DNA from: Methanobacterium sp. UBA279
Lineage (GTDB): Archaea; Methanobacteriota; Methanobacteria; Methanobacteriales; Methanobacteriaceae
NCBI GenBank assembly: GCA_002502855.1
Contig: DAQK01000021.1
Coordinates: 1-64,000 of the forward strand
Reading direction: 5' to 3'
DNA length: 64,000 nucleotides
Position numbers and translations under genes: made by a program. Under the pieces are notes generated by a model. The model was not told the DNA's origin and did no database searches. It saw nothing but the letters and a program-made list of their open reading frames with translations. Within the stretch, counting starts at the first letter, position 1. Each line of letters opens with the position of its first letter. Below are positions 1-8,417 of the stretch, one piece after another.

Positions 1-10
1 ATACTTAACC

Positions 11-544
11 TTACGAACTACTGATAATCTTCTTTTCATGGGAACTGGGCACCACTTTCAATTTACCGCCCTCAAATTCCTTACCGAGTTCCTTCCCCTG
101 GAAGTACAGGTGTAGAAAAATAGCCAGGGCCGAAACTTCTGAGTGGGGCTGGGTGGTTACTGAAACGTTCCAGTCAGCTTCCCTGTATACCTTGCCGGGT
201 ACCCGGGAACCCCCCACCACTACCAGCTTATCCTTATCTGAACTCCTTATATCATCTACAACATCCTGAACCTGTTCACCGTACATGGTGAGGTGGACTA
301 CCTGGCCATCCTTCTTCTTCCACTCATCCAACAGGTTATCCCAGTTCTTCCGGTAACTGACTGTGAAATCCCCTCCCCAACGCTCAGTCACATCGGCAAC
401 GTTCTCCATGAGTTTAGTATCTTTATCTCCGCTTAAAATAACTTCAGACGCGCCGAATGCCCTTCCTGTTAAACAGACATGGGTGGTTATCCGGGCGTCC
501 CTTCTTCTGCGGTGGTCCAGTCTTAAAACTTTAATTTTAGTCAT
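11..544 (-). CDS. trm56: tRNA (cytidine(56)-2'-O)-methyltransferase (aTrm56)
   Basis: A 177-residue protein that matches archaeal aTrm56 in length and motifs. The family is a SPOUT-class S-adenosylmethionine methyltransferase that 2'-O-methylates C56 in the T loop of archaeal tRNAs. The SPOUT knot is visible as VVVGGSRVPGKV at residues 108-119 followed by NVSVTTQPHSEV at 126-137, which form the cofactor-binding loops in this family. The N-terminus starts with a basic run (LDHRRRRD). It lies 50 bp downstream of cobS on the same strand and may share its transcript. A GTGAT-like ribosome site precedes the ATG. Soluble, cytoplasmic. Confidence 0.92.
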   Translation of the reverse strand: MTKIKVLRLDHRRRRDARITTHVCLTGRAFGASEVILSGDKDTKLMENVADVTERWGGDFTVSYRKNWDNLLDEWKKKDGQVVHLTMYGEQVQDVVDDIRSSDKDKLVVVGGSRVPGKVYREADWNVSVTTQPHSEVSALAIFLHLYFQGKELGKEFEGGKLKVVPSSHEKKIISSS

Positions 545-595
545 TCTATCACGTGGTTAAATTAAATTGCCGTTAAATCAGTATTAAATTCAATA

Positions 596-1387
596 TTAAA
601 TCACACTCAGATAGCCTACCATTAAAACCAGGGCGATCATCCGGGATATCTCATTGGAAGCTCCCAGGATATCTCCAGTAGCGTAGTTGAATTTCTTCCG
701 GACAACACCGGCCATTATAAGCCCACCGATTAACCCACCTATTATTCCTATTATCCCTGTGATGTTCAGGACCAGGTATCCGATGATAAGGGTTATAATT
801 AAGGATAAAATCAACATCTTGGGGTTCATGGCTTCTATGAAATACCTGCCGGTGCCGTTTGGATATGGTGCTGTGAAAGTGGAGCAGGTGAGGAGTCCCA
901 GTTTAGCTGATACTTCAGATACCAGTAGGATGAAGAATATAAGGCCTATGGGGCTTGATGCAATGGATGCGAACGTTATAATGGCTACAATAAAAAGGTA
1001 AGCTATCCCACCGGTGCCGATCCTTGCATCCCGCATTATCTGTATCCTTTTTTCCGGATCACCGTGGGCCATAACTGCGTCGCCGAAGTCCACCAGACCG
1101 TCCAGGTGATGGAAACCGGTAAACCAGATGGCGAAACTGTAAATAATGGCCGCGGCTACCAGTTGGGGTATGGTGATTAGATCCATGGTTACGTAACCAA
1201 GTAGGCCCACCAGTATTCCAATGAAGCCACCTATGATCGGCCATAGCCAGGTGAACCTGGCCATTTCCTCGATGGTGGTGTGAATATTAAGGGGTAGTTT
1301 TGTAGAAAAGGATACCAAACCCAGGAATCCTTTAACACTACTCTTAGAGGATCTGGTTTTATTCACCCTTAAATCGTTTCTCGCCAT
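596..1387 (-). CDS. cobS: Adenosylcobinamide-GDP ribazoletransferase (cobalamin synthase)
   Basis: A polytopic membrane protein of the CobS family, which joins adenosylcobinamide-GDP to alpha-ribazole (or its phosphate) in the last steps of the cobalamin pathway. The hallmark segment HHLDGLVDFGDA (about residues 93-104) and the following DPEKRIQIMRDARIGTGG carry the conserved acidic residues; at least five hydrophobic helices follow. The ATG at 1387 is preferred because a GAGGAG ribosome site lies just upstream inside the end of cbiS; a GTG at 1393 would overlap the cbiS stop. The N-terminus has about 18 extra basic/Ser residues before the first conserved block. Translational coupling to cbiS is likely. 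Confidence 0.93.
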   Translation of the reverse strand: MARNDLRVNKTRSSKSSVKGFLGLVSFSTKLPLNIHTTIEEMARFTWLWPIIGGFIGILVGLLGYVTMDLITIPQLVAAAIIYSFAIWFTGFHHLDGLVDFGDAVMAHGDPEKRIQIMRDARIGTGGIAYLFIVAIITFASIASSPIGLIFFILLVSEVSAKLGLLTCSTFTAPYPNGTGRYFIEAMNPKMLILSLIITLIIGYLVLNITGIIGIIGGLIGGLIMAGVVRKKFNYATGDILGASNEISRMIALVLMVGYLSVI

Positions 1388-1389
1388 CT

Positions 1390-2439
1390 TCACTCCTCAA
1401 ATATCTTGGACATGCAACCAGCCACCAGTCCAGCGAATACATCATCAAGCACGGGACCAAGCACCCCTATTATGCCTGGTTTTTCCTCATCATACCTTTT
1501 GAAATTAAATATAGCCTTGGTACCGGCGATCTGATTGGCCACTGCCATTCCCATGACTTCATCCGAGTAGAGATAGGCCGGGTCATCGTCCACATCCACA
1601 CCACGCACCCGGTGCCGGGCGTAATCTTCTTCCAGTCTGATACCGGCCATGATGAGTGAAACCACATTTATATCCTCTAAAGATTTTAGTAACTGTTTTC
1701 GGAGAGTGTCATAAAGCTCGGGGGTTTCATCCACCCCTACACAGAGCTGCATCCCAGCATATACCAGATCTTCCACGGTAACCCCCACAGTTTCCATGTA
1801 ACCCAGCACATCCCGGGGGTATCCGAGGTTCTCAAGCAACTTCTCTGTCGCTTCCCGGACACATGTTCCAACGGTTGAACGCAGAACATCGGCTTCTTCA
1901 CCTGTTTTCGAACTACCAAAACCAGTGCAGGCAACTAAAATAGAATCATAATTTCCTGAATCGAATAAATCTAAAGATAAACCGTTAATCATACCTAAAT
2001 CCCATAAAGCAGCATTCTTCCCTTCTGCGGCTGCCTTAAAGAGTTCCAGAAGTGCTGGTTCGTCCAGGTCTTCATCCACCAGCACAGTGACACTGGCCGG
2101 TAAACCAATACTCTCATCGTACATAACCAGGGCGGTTACCTTATCATTGGTTACATTAACGCTACTGGCTATATTAAAACTACCAATGGTAACTGCGGCG
2201 GGTTCTAAGGCTTCACCCACCTCTAAAAACTTAACGAGACCCCTTTGACTTTCATCTAAACTGGAAGGAGAAGAATCTTCAGGGGATTTTAAGCCGCCTA
2301 TTACAATGGACTTAATCATCCCCAGGCCACCGCCCAGATCTGAAGTTCCCAGGGATAATAATCCTTCTTCCCTTTCAATAATCAGAGTATCATCCTTGAT
2401 AGTAATAAAGACGTCGTTCAGGCAGGTTTCAGTTTTCAT
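1390..2439 (-). CDS. cbiS: Bifunctional adenosylcobinamide amidohydrolase / alpha-ribazole-phosphate phosphatase CbiS
   Basis: Two domains are visible. Roughly residues 1-225 resemble CbiZ, the archaeal amidohydrolase that converts adenosylcobinamide to adenosylcobyric acid during salvage. The rest resembles CobZ, the alpha-ribazole-5'-phosphate phosphatase related to PgpA, with the terminal motif GVLGPVLDDVFAG carrying an Asp pair. This fusion was described in Methanopyrus as CbiS. Both reactions feed CobS, encoded immediately downstream with about 3 bp separation, so the two form a salvage operon. The ATG at 2439 is chosen because GGTGAT sits just upstream; the longer open frame to 2529 would run into the divergent gene and adds an unlikely hydrophobic lead. 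Confidence 0.88.
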   Translation of the reverse strand: MKTETCLNDVFITIKDDTLIIEREEGLLSLGTSDLGGGLGMIKSIVIGGLKSPEDSSPSSLDESQRGLVKFLEVGEALEPAAVTIGSFNIASSVNVTNDKVTALVMYDESIGLPASVTVLVDEDLDEPALLELFKAAAEGKNAALWDLGMINGLSLDLFDSGNYDSILVACTGFGSSKTGEEADVLRSTVGTCVREATEKLLENLGYPRDVLGYMETVGVTVEDLVYAGMQLCVGVDETPELYDTLRKQLLKSLEDINVVSLIMAGIRLEEDYARHRVRGVDVDDDPAYLYSDEVMGMAVANQIAGTKAIFNFKRYDEEKPGIIGVLGPVLDDVFAGLVAGCMSKIFEE

Positions 2440-2517
2440 TGCATCACCAATATCTATAATTAATATGAAGAATAATACCAATATATAGTTAGGTGGTTTT
2501 AGTACAGGTGGTTTTTT

Positions 2518-2877
2518 ATGAAAGTACATCTTAGGGTCTTTGTTGAGATGGAGAATCTGGGTAAGGCAATGAACGCCCTAACCGATGCTGGTATCACTGG
2601 TTTTTACATGCTGGAATATAAGGGGATGTCCCCTGATGACTGGAAGGGCTTCTCCATCAAGGAAGATCCCAAATCAGCTATTGGAATGGTTCATAAATTT
2701 GCTACTCCCGCAGTTTTAATTTGTTCAGTGGTAGACGAAGAAGTAGTAGACCAAATGACGGATCGGATAATGAAAGAATTAGAGGGGGAAAAATTTACTA
2801 TCCTGCAGGTCCCCATACGTAAAATAGTTGTTAAATCCGGAAATAAGGGGAACAAGGATAAAATAGTGTTCAATTAA
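2518..2877 (+). CDS. MJ1244/MTH1110-type PII-like small protein
   Basis: A 119-residue protein that I recognise as the small archaeal family represented by MJ1244 and MTH1110, with a ferredoxin-like alternating beta-alpha pattern resembling PII signalling proteins. No function is established that I can name. It begins with a strand (KVHLRVFVEM) and a helix (LGKAMNALTDAGITG), and has a second beta-alpha-beta half around PAVLICSVVDEE. It is divergent from cbiS with about 78 bp between starts, so regulation may be shared. The C-terminus is lysine-rich. Family call moderately sure; function unknown. Confidence 0.6.
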   Translation: MKVHLRVFVEMENLGKAMNALTDAGITGFYMLEYKGMSPDDWKGFSIKEDPKSAIGMVHKFATPAVLICSVVDEEVVDQMTDRIMKELEGEKFTILQVPIRKIVVKSGNKGNKDKIVFN

Positions 2878-2980
2878 AAAAATTGAGAATTCAAAAAGAA
2901 TCTATGTTTTTAAAAATTCAAAAAATTTCTGTGTTTTAAAAAAATCGGTGTGTTTAAAAACTTATTTTTTCATTAAAATT
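2878..2980. repeat. A/T-rich degenerate short repeats between convergent genes
   Basis: About 100 bp holding roughly three imperfect copies of a 28-30 bp unit of the form TTCAAAAA...TCTGTGTTTTTAAAA. It separates two convergent genes, and its T-runs on both strands could terminate both transcripts, since archaeal termination commonly uses oligo-T. No hairpin of note. Confidence 0.4.
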
Positions 2981-3181
2981 TCATTTTCGCCCAGTTTTTT
3001 CACAGTCAAAACATAGATCTTTATCCATATTTGTCTTAAAGGTCTTTCCACAATTTTTACAGGTAACTTCAACTAGTGATGACTTATTATCTACGATATC
3101 CAGGGAACAGGAGCATTTCCATCCCATTCTACCCTTGAGTTCCTGTTCAAATGCTTTATCTTCGTCTGCTTCCTTGGTCAT
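2981..3181 (-). CDS. Small zinc-ribbon protein
   Basis: A 66-residue acidic/lysine-rich protein with CSC followed by CKNCG and CFDCE, enough cysteines for one or two zinc knuckles. I do not recognise a named family. It sits just downstream of the rubredoxin-Hcp gene on the same strand (78 bp gap), so it may be co-transcribed and belong to the same stress response, but that is inference. A purine-rich ribosome site (GGAGG-like) lies upstream of the ATG. Likely cytoplasmic. Confidence 0.6.
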   Translation of the reverse strand: MTKEADEDKAFEQELKGRMGWKCSCSLDIVDNKSSLVEVTCKNCGKTFKTNMDKDLCFDCEKTGRK

Positions 3182-3259
3182 AGATATTCCTCCATTTGGA
3201 TTTAAAGAGGTTTTAGGTGGGAAATTTACCCTAAAAAAAGAAATCAGGAGGGATAAGAG

Positions 3260-4750
3260 TTATCCCAGTATTTCCTTGATATCTTTTTCTGGGTCGCTGA
3301 TTGGTTTCAGGTCGTAGTTTAAGACCAGATAATTGATGATGTCTTCGTTAGCCCATCCCGGTAGTATAGGACCTAAATACATTCCCTTAATTCCCAGAGA
3401 TAAGAGACTCCATAGTATAGCTGCTGCCTTCTGTTCCATCCAGCTTAAGACGAAGGTCAGCGGTAGTTCATTTATCTCCAGACCGAAGAGTTCTGATAGT
3501 GCTGCTACCACATCTATGCCTACGATGGCGTCGTTGCACTGTCCCAAGTCTATCAGTCGGGGTACTCCTTCTATATCTCCCATGTCCAGGTCGTTGAACC
3601 GGTATTTTCCACAGGCCAGGGTCAGTACGATGGTATCTTCCGGTAATTTCTCTACAAATTCCGTGTAATACTTGGCCTGGGGCAGTGGTGAGTCGCATCC
3701 ACCAACCAGGAAGAACCTCCTTATTTTACCTGCTTCCACCAGTTCCTTGATTTTATCCTTAAGAGAGAGGATGGTGCTTGCTCCAAATCCAGTGGTCAGC
3801 ACTGTTTCTCCTGGTTCTTCCGGGAGTTCAGGGAGGGTTAATGCCTTCTCTATTAGGGGTGTGAAGTCGTAGTCCTCGATGTGGGTAGTATCTGGTATCA
3901 TGGCCACTCCAGAGGTAAATAACCTGTCTTTATATTCATCGGTTGGCAGTAATACACAGTTACTGGTGGCCAGGATGGCCGCTGGGTATTTGGCGAAGAT
4001 CTTCTTTTGATCGAACCAAGTTTTTCCTAACTGGCCCACCAGGTGGGGGTATTTGTGGAGTCCCGGGTAGCCGTGGGCAGGGAGCATCTCTGAATGGGTG
4101 TAAATGTTAATTCCTTTACCCTCTGTTTGTTTGAGGAGTTCAGCAAGTGTTTTCATGCTGTGCCCGGTCACGATTATGGCGTGGCCTTTTTTGGTACCGG
4201 TGGGTACTTCGGTGGGTACTGGTTCGCCGTATGTTTCGATGTGGGCTTTTTTAAGTAGCTGCATGGTTTTGATGTTCATCTCTCCAGCTTCCAGTGCCAG
4301 TTTGATGAAGTCCGGTGCATCGAAGTTGACGTTGGTGAGGGTGGAATAGAATCCTCTCTCCAGGAAAGCGTCGATTTCCGGGTCGGTGTATCCTAATTCC
4401 CGGGCGTGGTAGAGATACGCTGATATTCCCTTGATTGCAAATAGCAGGTTGTCCTGTAACCTGGCTACGGTGGGTTGTTTACCGCATACGCCTATGGTGG
4501 TGCAGCCGGTGCCCTTCGCTGTTTGGGAGCACTGGTAACAGAACATGTCCAGGGCTTTCTTTTCCTCTTCTTTAAGGGCTTTTTCTTCTTCTTCAGTCAC
4601 TGGGGCGAATTGTTCCTTGCCCACTCCGCAAACAGGGCATAGCCAGTCATCTGGCAGGTCTTCAAACTCTGTTCCTGGCTCTATACCAGAGTCAGGATCT
4701 CCTTTTTCTGGGTCATATATGTAGTCGCATACCAAACACCTGTATTTCAT
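3260..4750 (-). CDS. hcp: Rubredoxin-hybrid cluster protein (hydroxylamine reductase) fusion
   Basis: Residues 1-50 are a complete rubredoxin with C5/C8 and C38/C41 (CLVC and CPVC) holding one iron. After an acidic linker (KEEEKKAL) begins the hybrid cluster protein, with a CX2CX8CX5C motif starting at MFCYQCSQ. The Hcp part is about 428 residues, near the shorter archaeal/thermophile class that lacks an internal segment of the enterobacterial type. Hcp enzymes reduce hydroxylamine and handle NO or peroxide; the rubredoxin would deliver electrons directly. The divergent gene is an MsvR-like redox regulator and the shared promoter holds palindromes, so redox-controlled expression is likely. 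Which substrate is physiological cannot be told from sequence. Confidence 0.9.
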   Translation of the reverse strand: MKYRCLVCDYIYDPEKGDPDSGIEPGTEFEDLPDDWLCPVCGVGKEQFAPVTEEEEKALKEEEKKALDMFCYQCSQTAKGTGCTTIGVCGKQPTVARLQDNLLFAIKGISAYLYHARELGYTDPEIDAFLERGFYSTLTNVNFDAPDFIKLALEAGEMNIKTMQLLKKAHIETYGEPVPTEVPTGTKKGHAIIVTGHSMKTLAELLKQTEGKGINIYTHSEMLPAHGYPGLHKYPHLVGQLGKTWFDQKKIFAKYPAAILATSNCVLLPTDEYKDRLFTSGVAMIPDTTHIEDYDFTPLIEKALTLPELPEEPGETVLTTGFGASTILSLKDKIKELVEAGKIRRFFLVGGCDSPLPQAKYYTEFVEKLPEDTIVLTLACGKYRFNDLDMGDIEGVPRLIDLGQCNDAIVGIDVVAALSELFGLEINELPLTFVLSWMEQKAAAILWSLLSLGIKGMYLGPILPGWANEDIINYLVLNYDLKPISDPEKDIKEILG

Positions 4751-4767
4751 AAAAGATCACCTTTTTG

Positions 4768-4803
4768 TTCGGTTAATTCCGAATGTTCTATATTCTCCGA
4801 ACA
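4768..4803. promoter_or_regulatory. Palindromic operator candidates between hcp and the MsvR-like gene
   Basis: A perfect inverted repeat TTCGGTTAATTCCGAA occupies 4768-4783 (TTCG, 8 bp, CGAA), followed directly by TGTTC-N10-GAACA at 4784-4803. They overlap or adjoin the AT-rich elements expected to be TATA boxes for both directions (TATAG on the minus strand near 4789-4794, TTTATATG at 4810-4817 on the plus strand). As far as I recall, MsvR of Methanothermobacter binds TTCG-N8-CGAA-type boxes in its own divergent promoter; the spacing here is the same. Confidence 0.6.
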
Positions 4804-4892
4804 AGAGTATTTATATGTTACGGTATTAAGAAAGAATTAAAGTGTACACTATTATATTATGTGCCGGAAATCATAAAAATATTGTGAGACTT

Positions 4893-5645
4893 ATGGATGA
4901 AAATCAAGACAGCAAATACCAGATAGAGCTATTCTCCACTCCGAAGGGATTGTATGTGATAGATAGCCCTATAAGAATAAAAATATTATCTCTTCTTCGT
5001 GAGAAGGAAAGGAAATTCGATGAAATAGTGGAACTATCTGGTAAAGCCAAATCCACCATATCAGAACACCTCAAGAAGCTGTATGATGAGGGGATAATAG
5101 ATTCCAGACCAGATCCAGAGGATGCCCGTAAGAAAATATTCTCCATAAAATCAGAGTACCTGGGCGAACTATCCCGGGAAAAACTCTTCAAAGAGGATTT
5201 AAAACAATACGTTCAAACTTACCTGGAAAGCGATGGCAGCCCCTTCGAATTCTTCCGCCTACTATTTCAAACCATAAGAGTCTCTTTAATAAGCCAGGGG
5301 CTCAGTGTAGACCCCATATTACATGATGCAGGGGTTCAAGTAGGAGAGACACTGTATCCATCCCTGGAGGATCCTGATGAGACCAAGTTCATGGAAAACA
5401 TAGCCCGATTCTGGAAGTCACACCAGCTGGGACGGGTGGAAGTTAAAAGTATAGAACCACTGGTAATAAATGTTTACGACTGCTTCGAATGTAAAGGACT
5501 GCCATTTTTGGGTAAGACCGCCTGTGCATTCGACACCGGCCTCCTGAAAGCACTGTTTTCCGCCCATTACAAGAAACCACGGAAAGTTACAGAGACAAAG
5601 TGCTACGCCACTGGAGACGACTACTGCGAGTTTATAATAGAATAA
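4893..5645 (+). CDS. MsvR-like redox-sensing transcriptional regulator (winged HTH + V4R domain)
   Basis: The N-terminal third is an ArsR-like winged helix (KAKSTISEHLKKLYDEGIID as recognition region). The C-terminal part is a 4-vinyl-reductase (V4R) domain with the conserved cysteine sets CFEC, TACAF and CYATGDDYCEF. This arrangement matches MsvR, a methanogen regulator whose V4R cysteines sense oxidation. It is divergent from the rubredoxin-Hcp gene with palindromic sites between them, fitting autoregulation plus control of hcp. I prefer the ATG at 4893: a TATA box at 4810-4817 would start transcription near 4838, leaving a leader with GTGAG before this ATG. A GTG at 4842 would give 17 extra residues and a nearly leaderless mRNA. 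Confidence 0.82.
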   Translation: MDENQDSKYQIELFSTPKGLYVIDSPIRIKILSLLREKERKFDEIVELSGKAKSTISEHLKKLYDEGIIDSRPDPEDARKKIFSIKSEYLGELSREKLFKEDLKQYVQTYLESDGSPFEFFRLLFQTIRVSLISQGLSVDPILHDAGVQVGETLYPSLEDPDETKFMENIARFWKSHQLGRVEVKSIEPLVINVYDCFECKGLPFLGKTACAFDTGLLKALFSAHYKKPRKVTETKCYATGDDYCEFIIE

Positions 5646-5729
5646 GAGATTAAACATCTGTAAAAAGATTTCCAGAAAAAAATTAATAGAAAACCAAACT
5701 ATCTGAGAAAATTTTGGAGAAAAATAATT

Positions 5730-6944
5730 ATGATAATGGTTATAGACCCCCAAAACGCAGGAATCGCTGGAAACATGGTAGTAGGAGCGATGATAGACCT
5801 GGGCATAAGAAAAGAAGAAGTCCAGGACATCATGGAATATTACGCATCCTTCTTTGGAGAGATAAATGTTGATATAGGCAAGACGAGCAAATCAGGGATC
5901 ACCGCCACCTACGTGGACGTGGATTGCCAGGATAAAGAACCTATAAAATATGAAGAACTTAGGGGGCGATTAAACAGTATAACACATGATAATGTAACAC
6001 AGGATATGCAGGAACTGGCCAGTAACGTTTTTAAAACACTGGCAGAAGCTGAATCCAATGTTCATGGGTTCAGCCTGGATAAAGTCCATTTCCATGAAGT
6101 GGGAGCGGCAGATGCTGTGGCTGATGTAATGGGGGCGGTTTACTGCTTCCAACAGCTGCAGTTACACATCCAGAAAACCTATGGAATGCCTGTAGCACTG
6201 GGTGGGGGAAGAGTAGAATCAAGTCATGGTCCCATAAGCGTCCCTGCACCGGCAACCCTGGAAATACTCAAAGGAGTCCCCACCTTCGGAGGTCCGGTGG
6301 ACTTCGAACTCACCACACCCACCGGTGCCGCACTCCTCAAGAATATGGTGGACCAGTTTTTAAGTTACTATCCCCTGTTAGTCAACCAGAAAGTAGGCTA
6401 CGGAGCAGGTAGGCGGGATCTATCCTTTCCCAATACCCTGCGGGTTTTAACTGGTGACGCGCCCCTGGGAACAGATAAAGTATCTGTTTTAGAGACCAAC
6501 CTGGACAACATATCTGGTGAAGTACTGGGACATTCCTTCAGCAACCTGTTAGAGGCCGGTGCACTGGATGTAACCATCATCCCCACTCTCAACAAGAAAA
6601 ACCGGCCCGGCCATCTCCTTCGAGTGATAACCAGACCAGAAGATTCGACAACAGTATCCGAGGCGATAATCCGGGAGACAGGAACACTGGGAGTCAGAAT
6701 ACTCCCTTACGTACACAGAAACATCGCCGAGAGGAAGATCATACCCATAGAAATGGACATAGCTGGGGAAGTGACCCAGATAAACATAAAAGTAGGGCTC
6801 ATCGGTGAGGAGATAATCAGCATTGCCCCGGAGTACGAGGATGCCAAGGTCATCTCTGCCAAAACAGGAGTCCCACTTAAAAACGTGATGAAACAGGCCA
6901 GTGAGGAATTTAAGAGAATATTAGATGAGCAGGTTATTATCTAG
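5730..6944 (+). CDS. larC: Nickel-pincer cofactor biosynthesis protein LarC (DUF111)
   Basis: A 404-residue protein of the LarC/DUF111 family, the CTP-dependent cyclometallase that inserts nickel into the pyridinium-3,5-bisthiocarboxylic acid mononucleotide cofactor of lactate racemase-type enzymes. Visible conserved blocks are the start (VIDPQNAGIAGNMVVGAM), the histidine-rich HGFSLDKVHFHEVGAADAV near residues 110-130, and SSHGPISVPAPATLEIL. Length is normal. larB and larE are not in this window. The ORF opens with two in-frame ATGs two codons apart (5730, 5736), both after a GGAGAAAA ribosome site. Stand-alone; the next gene is 57 bp downstream. Confidence 0.9.
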   Translation: MIMVIDPQNAGIAGNMVVGAMIDLGIRKEEVQDIMEYYASFFGEINVDIGKTSKSGITATYVDVDCQDKEPIKYEELRGRLNSITHDNVTQDMQELASNVFKTLAEAESNVHGFSLDKVHFHEVGAADAVADVMGAVYCFQQLQLHIQKTYGMPVALGGGRVESSHGPISVPAPATLEILKGVPTFGGPVDFELTTPTGAALLKNMVDQFLSYYPLLVNQKVGYGAGRRDLSFPNTLRVLTGDAPLGTDKVSVLETNLDNISGEVLGHSFSNLLEAGALDVTIIPTLNKKNRPGHLLRVITRPEDSTTVSEAIIRETGTLGVRILPYVHRNIAERKIIPIEMDIAGEVTQINIKVGLIGEEIISIAPEYEDAKVISAKTGVPLKNVMKQASEEFKRILDEQVII

Positions 6945-7001
6945 GTTTAGATTTTTAATTTTTTAAAGAATTAATTTTTAAAGATACTAGGTGAAAAATC
7001 C

Positions 7002-7679
7002 ATGGTTAAACCAAAAGCTATCACAGTACTCTCCGGTGGACTTGACTCCACAGTAGCCACTGCATACTTTAAGGACAAATATGATATCCAGGGGGTAACC
7101 TTCGATTACGGTCAAAGAAGCGCCCGGATGGAAATCAAATCAGCCCGGGCTATCTGCGAAAAATTAGGTATAGGCCATACAGTAATAGAGCTCCCCTGGC
7201 TCGCTGATCTGGGCGGTTCAGCTTTAACATCTGATGCGGAAGTCCCTGAACTGGAATTTCATGAGCTGGACCAGAAGGAGATATGTGATGAAACAGCCCG
7301 GCAAGTATGGGTGCCCGGCAGGAACATAGTATTTACAGCCATAGCCACATCATTTGCCGAAGCTTCCGGAGCAGAGAAAATAATAGTTGGTTGGGACCTG
7401 GAAGAGGCAGTTACCTTCCCTGATAACTCAAAAGAATTTCTGGATGCCTATAACAGTGTCCTGGAGATTGGATCAATTTATGATATAGAAATAGAAGCAC
7501 CACTCATTGCTAAAACTAAAAAAGAAATAGTGGAATTGGGGTTAGAGATAGACGCACCCCTTGAGCTAAGCTATTCATGCTATATGGGTGAAGAAAAGCA
7601 CTGCGGTGTATGTGAGTCATGTATGAGGCGGAAAAGGGCATTTATTGAGGCCAATGCTGAGGATGTAACAGAATATTAG
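7002..7679 (+). CDS. queC: 7-cyano-7-deazaguanine synthase QueC
   Basis: QueC makes preQ0 from 7-carboxy-7-deazaguanine with ATP and ammonia; in archaea preQ0 is inserted into tRNA position 15 and becomes archaeosine. The PP-loop SGGLDS is at residues 11-16, and the zinc site is C193, C201, C204, C207 near the C-terminus. Length (225 aa) is typical. It follows larC by 57 bp in the same direction and may be co-transcribed, though the functions are unrelated. The ribosome site before the ATG is GGTGAAAAATCC. Confidence 0.94.
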   Translation: MVKPKAITVLSGGLDSTVATAYFKDKYDIQGVTFDYGQRSARMEIKSARAICEKLGIGHTVIELPWLADLGGSALTSDAEVPELEFHELDQKEICDETARQVWVPGRNIVFTAIATSFAEASGAEKIIVGWDLEEAVTFPDNSKEFLDAYNSVLEIGSIYDIEIEAPLIAKTKKEIVELGLEIDAPLELSYSCYMGEEKHCGVCESCMRRKRAFIEANAEDVTEY

Positions 7680-7928
7680 ATGATATTGCTTTATTTAAAA
7701 AGATGAATGATGGTGAGGATCCACGGGCTAAATATGTTTACATGCTGCAAGGGTCCCTACCTTTCTCAAACGCTCCTGGATAGTGACTTAGAGATCGATA
7801 AAGATATTGAATATAATCTATTTACAGCAGGGATGTTGATATCCGGCCATTAAGGGTTGCTGGTCATGTATGAATATGGGGTACCTATCCTCTTACAAAC
7901 TCCAAAAAAATTAAAAAAAGGGGGGATT

Positions 7929-8417
7929 TTAAAATGGTAGTTCTGTGTATGTACCGTGTAGTGTGTTGGTGTTTAGGTTCCAGTTATTTATGGTTCCAAA
8001 TGTGTTTCTGGTACTTACGGCATCTGCGTAATACCATTTACCGTTTACGTATAACTGAGCCCATACATGTTCGTATGTTCCGCTGGAGAACGTGCAGGTT
8101 CTGTGCTGATATCTGGCTGGTATGCCTGCTGCTCTGGCAGGTGCCACTACCAGGTGCACCATATCACAGCAGTTACCGCTCCTGGAGCTATAAGTACCCA
8201 GACCACCCTTCTGGGTGTTGTAGTAGAATGAATAAGACACGTTGTCCCTCACCCAGTTGAAGATAACATGGGCCTTAGCATAGGTCGTTGTTTTACCCGA
8301 GATTATAGAAGCCACCAAGTTCTTGATGGTGGAACTGGTTGACTCGGCATTGGCTGTCGCCACCAGATACTTCTGTAAAGAAGAATCAGTCGTGGTATTT
8401 CCGCCTGTCTGACTGCA
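7929..8417 (-). pseudogene. C-terminal transglutaminase-like (pseudomurein peptidase-type) domain cut off by an in-frame TGA
   Basis: This is the direct in-frame continuation of the upstream cell-wall protein after its TGA at 8418-8420. It reads CSQTGGNTTTDSSL, then a transglutaminase-like papain fold with a Cys in GNCCDMVH, a His in YEHVWAQ and an Asp in YYADAVS, the Cys-His-Asp order of transglutaminase-fold enzymes and of the pseudomurein endoisopeptidases (family C71). A GTG at 8363 is the first possible internal start, but it has no convincing ribosome site and would remove nothing catalytic. If the TGA is real, the cell makes a wall-binding protein without its catalytic domain; otherwise this is one protein of about 790 residues ending at 7929. 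Confidence 0.8.
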
